Shown piece by piece: positions 63,591-64,000 of a stretch of DNA of 64,000 bases (its first letter is position 1; every line of letters begins with the position of its first letter). Under the pieces are notes generated by a model, which was not told where the DNA came from, ran no database searches, and worked only from the letters and a program-made list of their open reading frames with translations. This DNA comes from Mycobacterium sp. 155. Its GTDB lineage: Bacteria > Actinomycetota > Actinomycetes > Mycobacteriales > Mycobacteriaceae. The translations under genes were made by a program, and so were the position numbers. The stretch lies in the NCBI RefSeq assembly GCF_000373905.1, contig NZ_KB892705.1:2623020-2687019 (forward strand), in the 5' to 3' direction.

Positions 63591-64000
63591 ATGGTTGGAA
63601 TAACGTCCACGGCCCCCGGGGTACCCACACAGGACAGCACCGCCACCGAGCTGCGGGAATCGATGATGGCGGTCGCACGACAGATGCGCCGGCACCGTCC
63701 CGACCACGGTCTGACGCTCAGCCAGCTCCAGCTACTCGGCGAGATCGGTCGCGCCGGGACCACCACGCCCGCCGAGCTCGGTGCGCGGCTGCAGGTGCGG
63801 GTGCAGTCACTGACCGACGGCATCAACGAACTGATGAACCGCCAATTGATCACCCGGCGTCCCGACCCCCACGACCGGCGCCGCCAACTCATCGAGCTCA
63901 CCGCACAGGGTGGTGAGCTACTACAGATCGACCGGGCCGAACGCGATGCCTGGTTGCACGCCGCGATGCACGACAACCTCACCGAACTCGAGTTGGGGCT
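63591..64000 (+). CDS. MarR-family regulator, partial at window edge
   Basis: The first 136 residues of a MarR winged-helix regulator; the frame is open at the right edge. Helix 1 and the wing are seen: TATELRESMMAVARQMRRHRPDHGLTLSQLQLLGEIGRAGTTTPAELGARLQVRVQSLTDGINELMNRQLITRRPDPHDRRRQLIELTAQG, including the conserved DxRR wing. It is divergent from the AbrB-type permease gene and probably regulates it and itself. Confidence 0.9.
   Translation, partial: MVGITSTAPGVPTQDSTATELRESMMAVARQMRRHRPDHGLTLSQLQLLGEIGRAGTTTPAELGARLQVRVQSLTDGINELMNRQLITRRPDPHDRRRQLIELTAQGGELLQIDRAERDAWLHAAMHDNLTELELG

Overview
The window is high-GC actinobacterial DNA from a mycobacterium, most likely a fast-growing Mycolicibacterium-type species. 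The evidence is gene order: sseA, a SufE-like gene, accA3, sigF, rsbW, then (after an interruption) lat, lrpA, pcd, a TetR gene, lhr, nei, then rluA-type, glpD2, lpdA, a gamma-glutamylcyclotransferase, amiA1, amiB1 and deoD. This follows the order I recall for Mycobacterium tuberculosis Rv3283-Rv3307, and several proteins match those relatives closely. Compared with that backbone the window carries large inserts, and these hold most of the interest.

Region 1 (1-6.4 kb): an alpha/beta hydrolase cut by the left edge, the sseA/SufE pair (sulfur transfer), accA3 (biotin carboxylase/carrier subunit for acyl-CoA carboxylases) and the rsbW-sigF pair (anti-sigma and stress sigma factor).

Region 2 (6.4-29.4 kb): an accessory block inserted between rsbW-sigF and lat. 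It encodes many stress-type products: a ChaB-like protein, an LLM flavoprotein, two UsfY-like membrane proteins, several tiny membrane proteins, a DUF2156 protein, a secreted Gly/Cys-rich protein, a hemophore-family protein, UdgX, an AI-2E exporter, a GH65 phosphorylase with beta-phosphoglucomutase, a large catalase (KatE), a STAS protein, a glycosyltransferase, a heme-oxygenase-fold iron enzyme, a CDGSH protein and a CsbD protein. Many genes here are preceded by sequences resembling the mycobacterial SigF promoter (GTTT-N15/16-GGGTAY), so the block reads as a SigF-controlled stress island beside sigF itself. It also holds a frameshifted hydrolase and a deletion scar joining two truncated genes.

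Region 3 (29.4-46 kb): an Mrr-type nuclease with a membrane anchor, the lysine catabolism genes lat-lrpA-pcd, an SDR, a lipase-maturation-factor membrane protein, a CYP102-like P450 with a divergent TetR, then lhr, nei and an APC permease with an OB-fold tail. Lat and Pcd, which act consecutively, both carry in-frame 27-bp tandem repeats with the same 19-nt core.

Region 4 (46-51.5 kb): a REP13E12-type HNH/DUF222 gene flanked by direct repeats, a GNAT acetyltransferase, and the desA3-type desaturase plus its ferredoxin-type reductase with a divergent TetR regulator. Region 5 (51.6-64 kb): a secreted GH2 enzyme, pseudouridine synthase-glpD2, lpdA, a gamma-glutamylcyclotransferase, a DUF559 nuclease gene bounded by about 65-bp inverted repeats, the amiB1-amiA1 amidohydrolases, deoD, an AbrB-type permease and a MarR gene cut by the right edge. 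I saw no tRNA, rRNA, CRISPR array, IS element or prophage.
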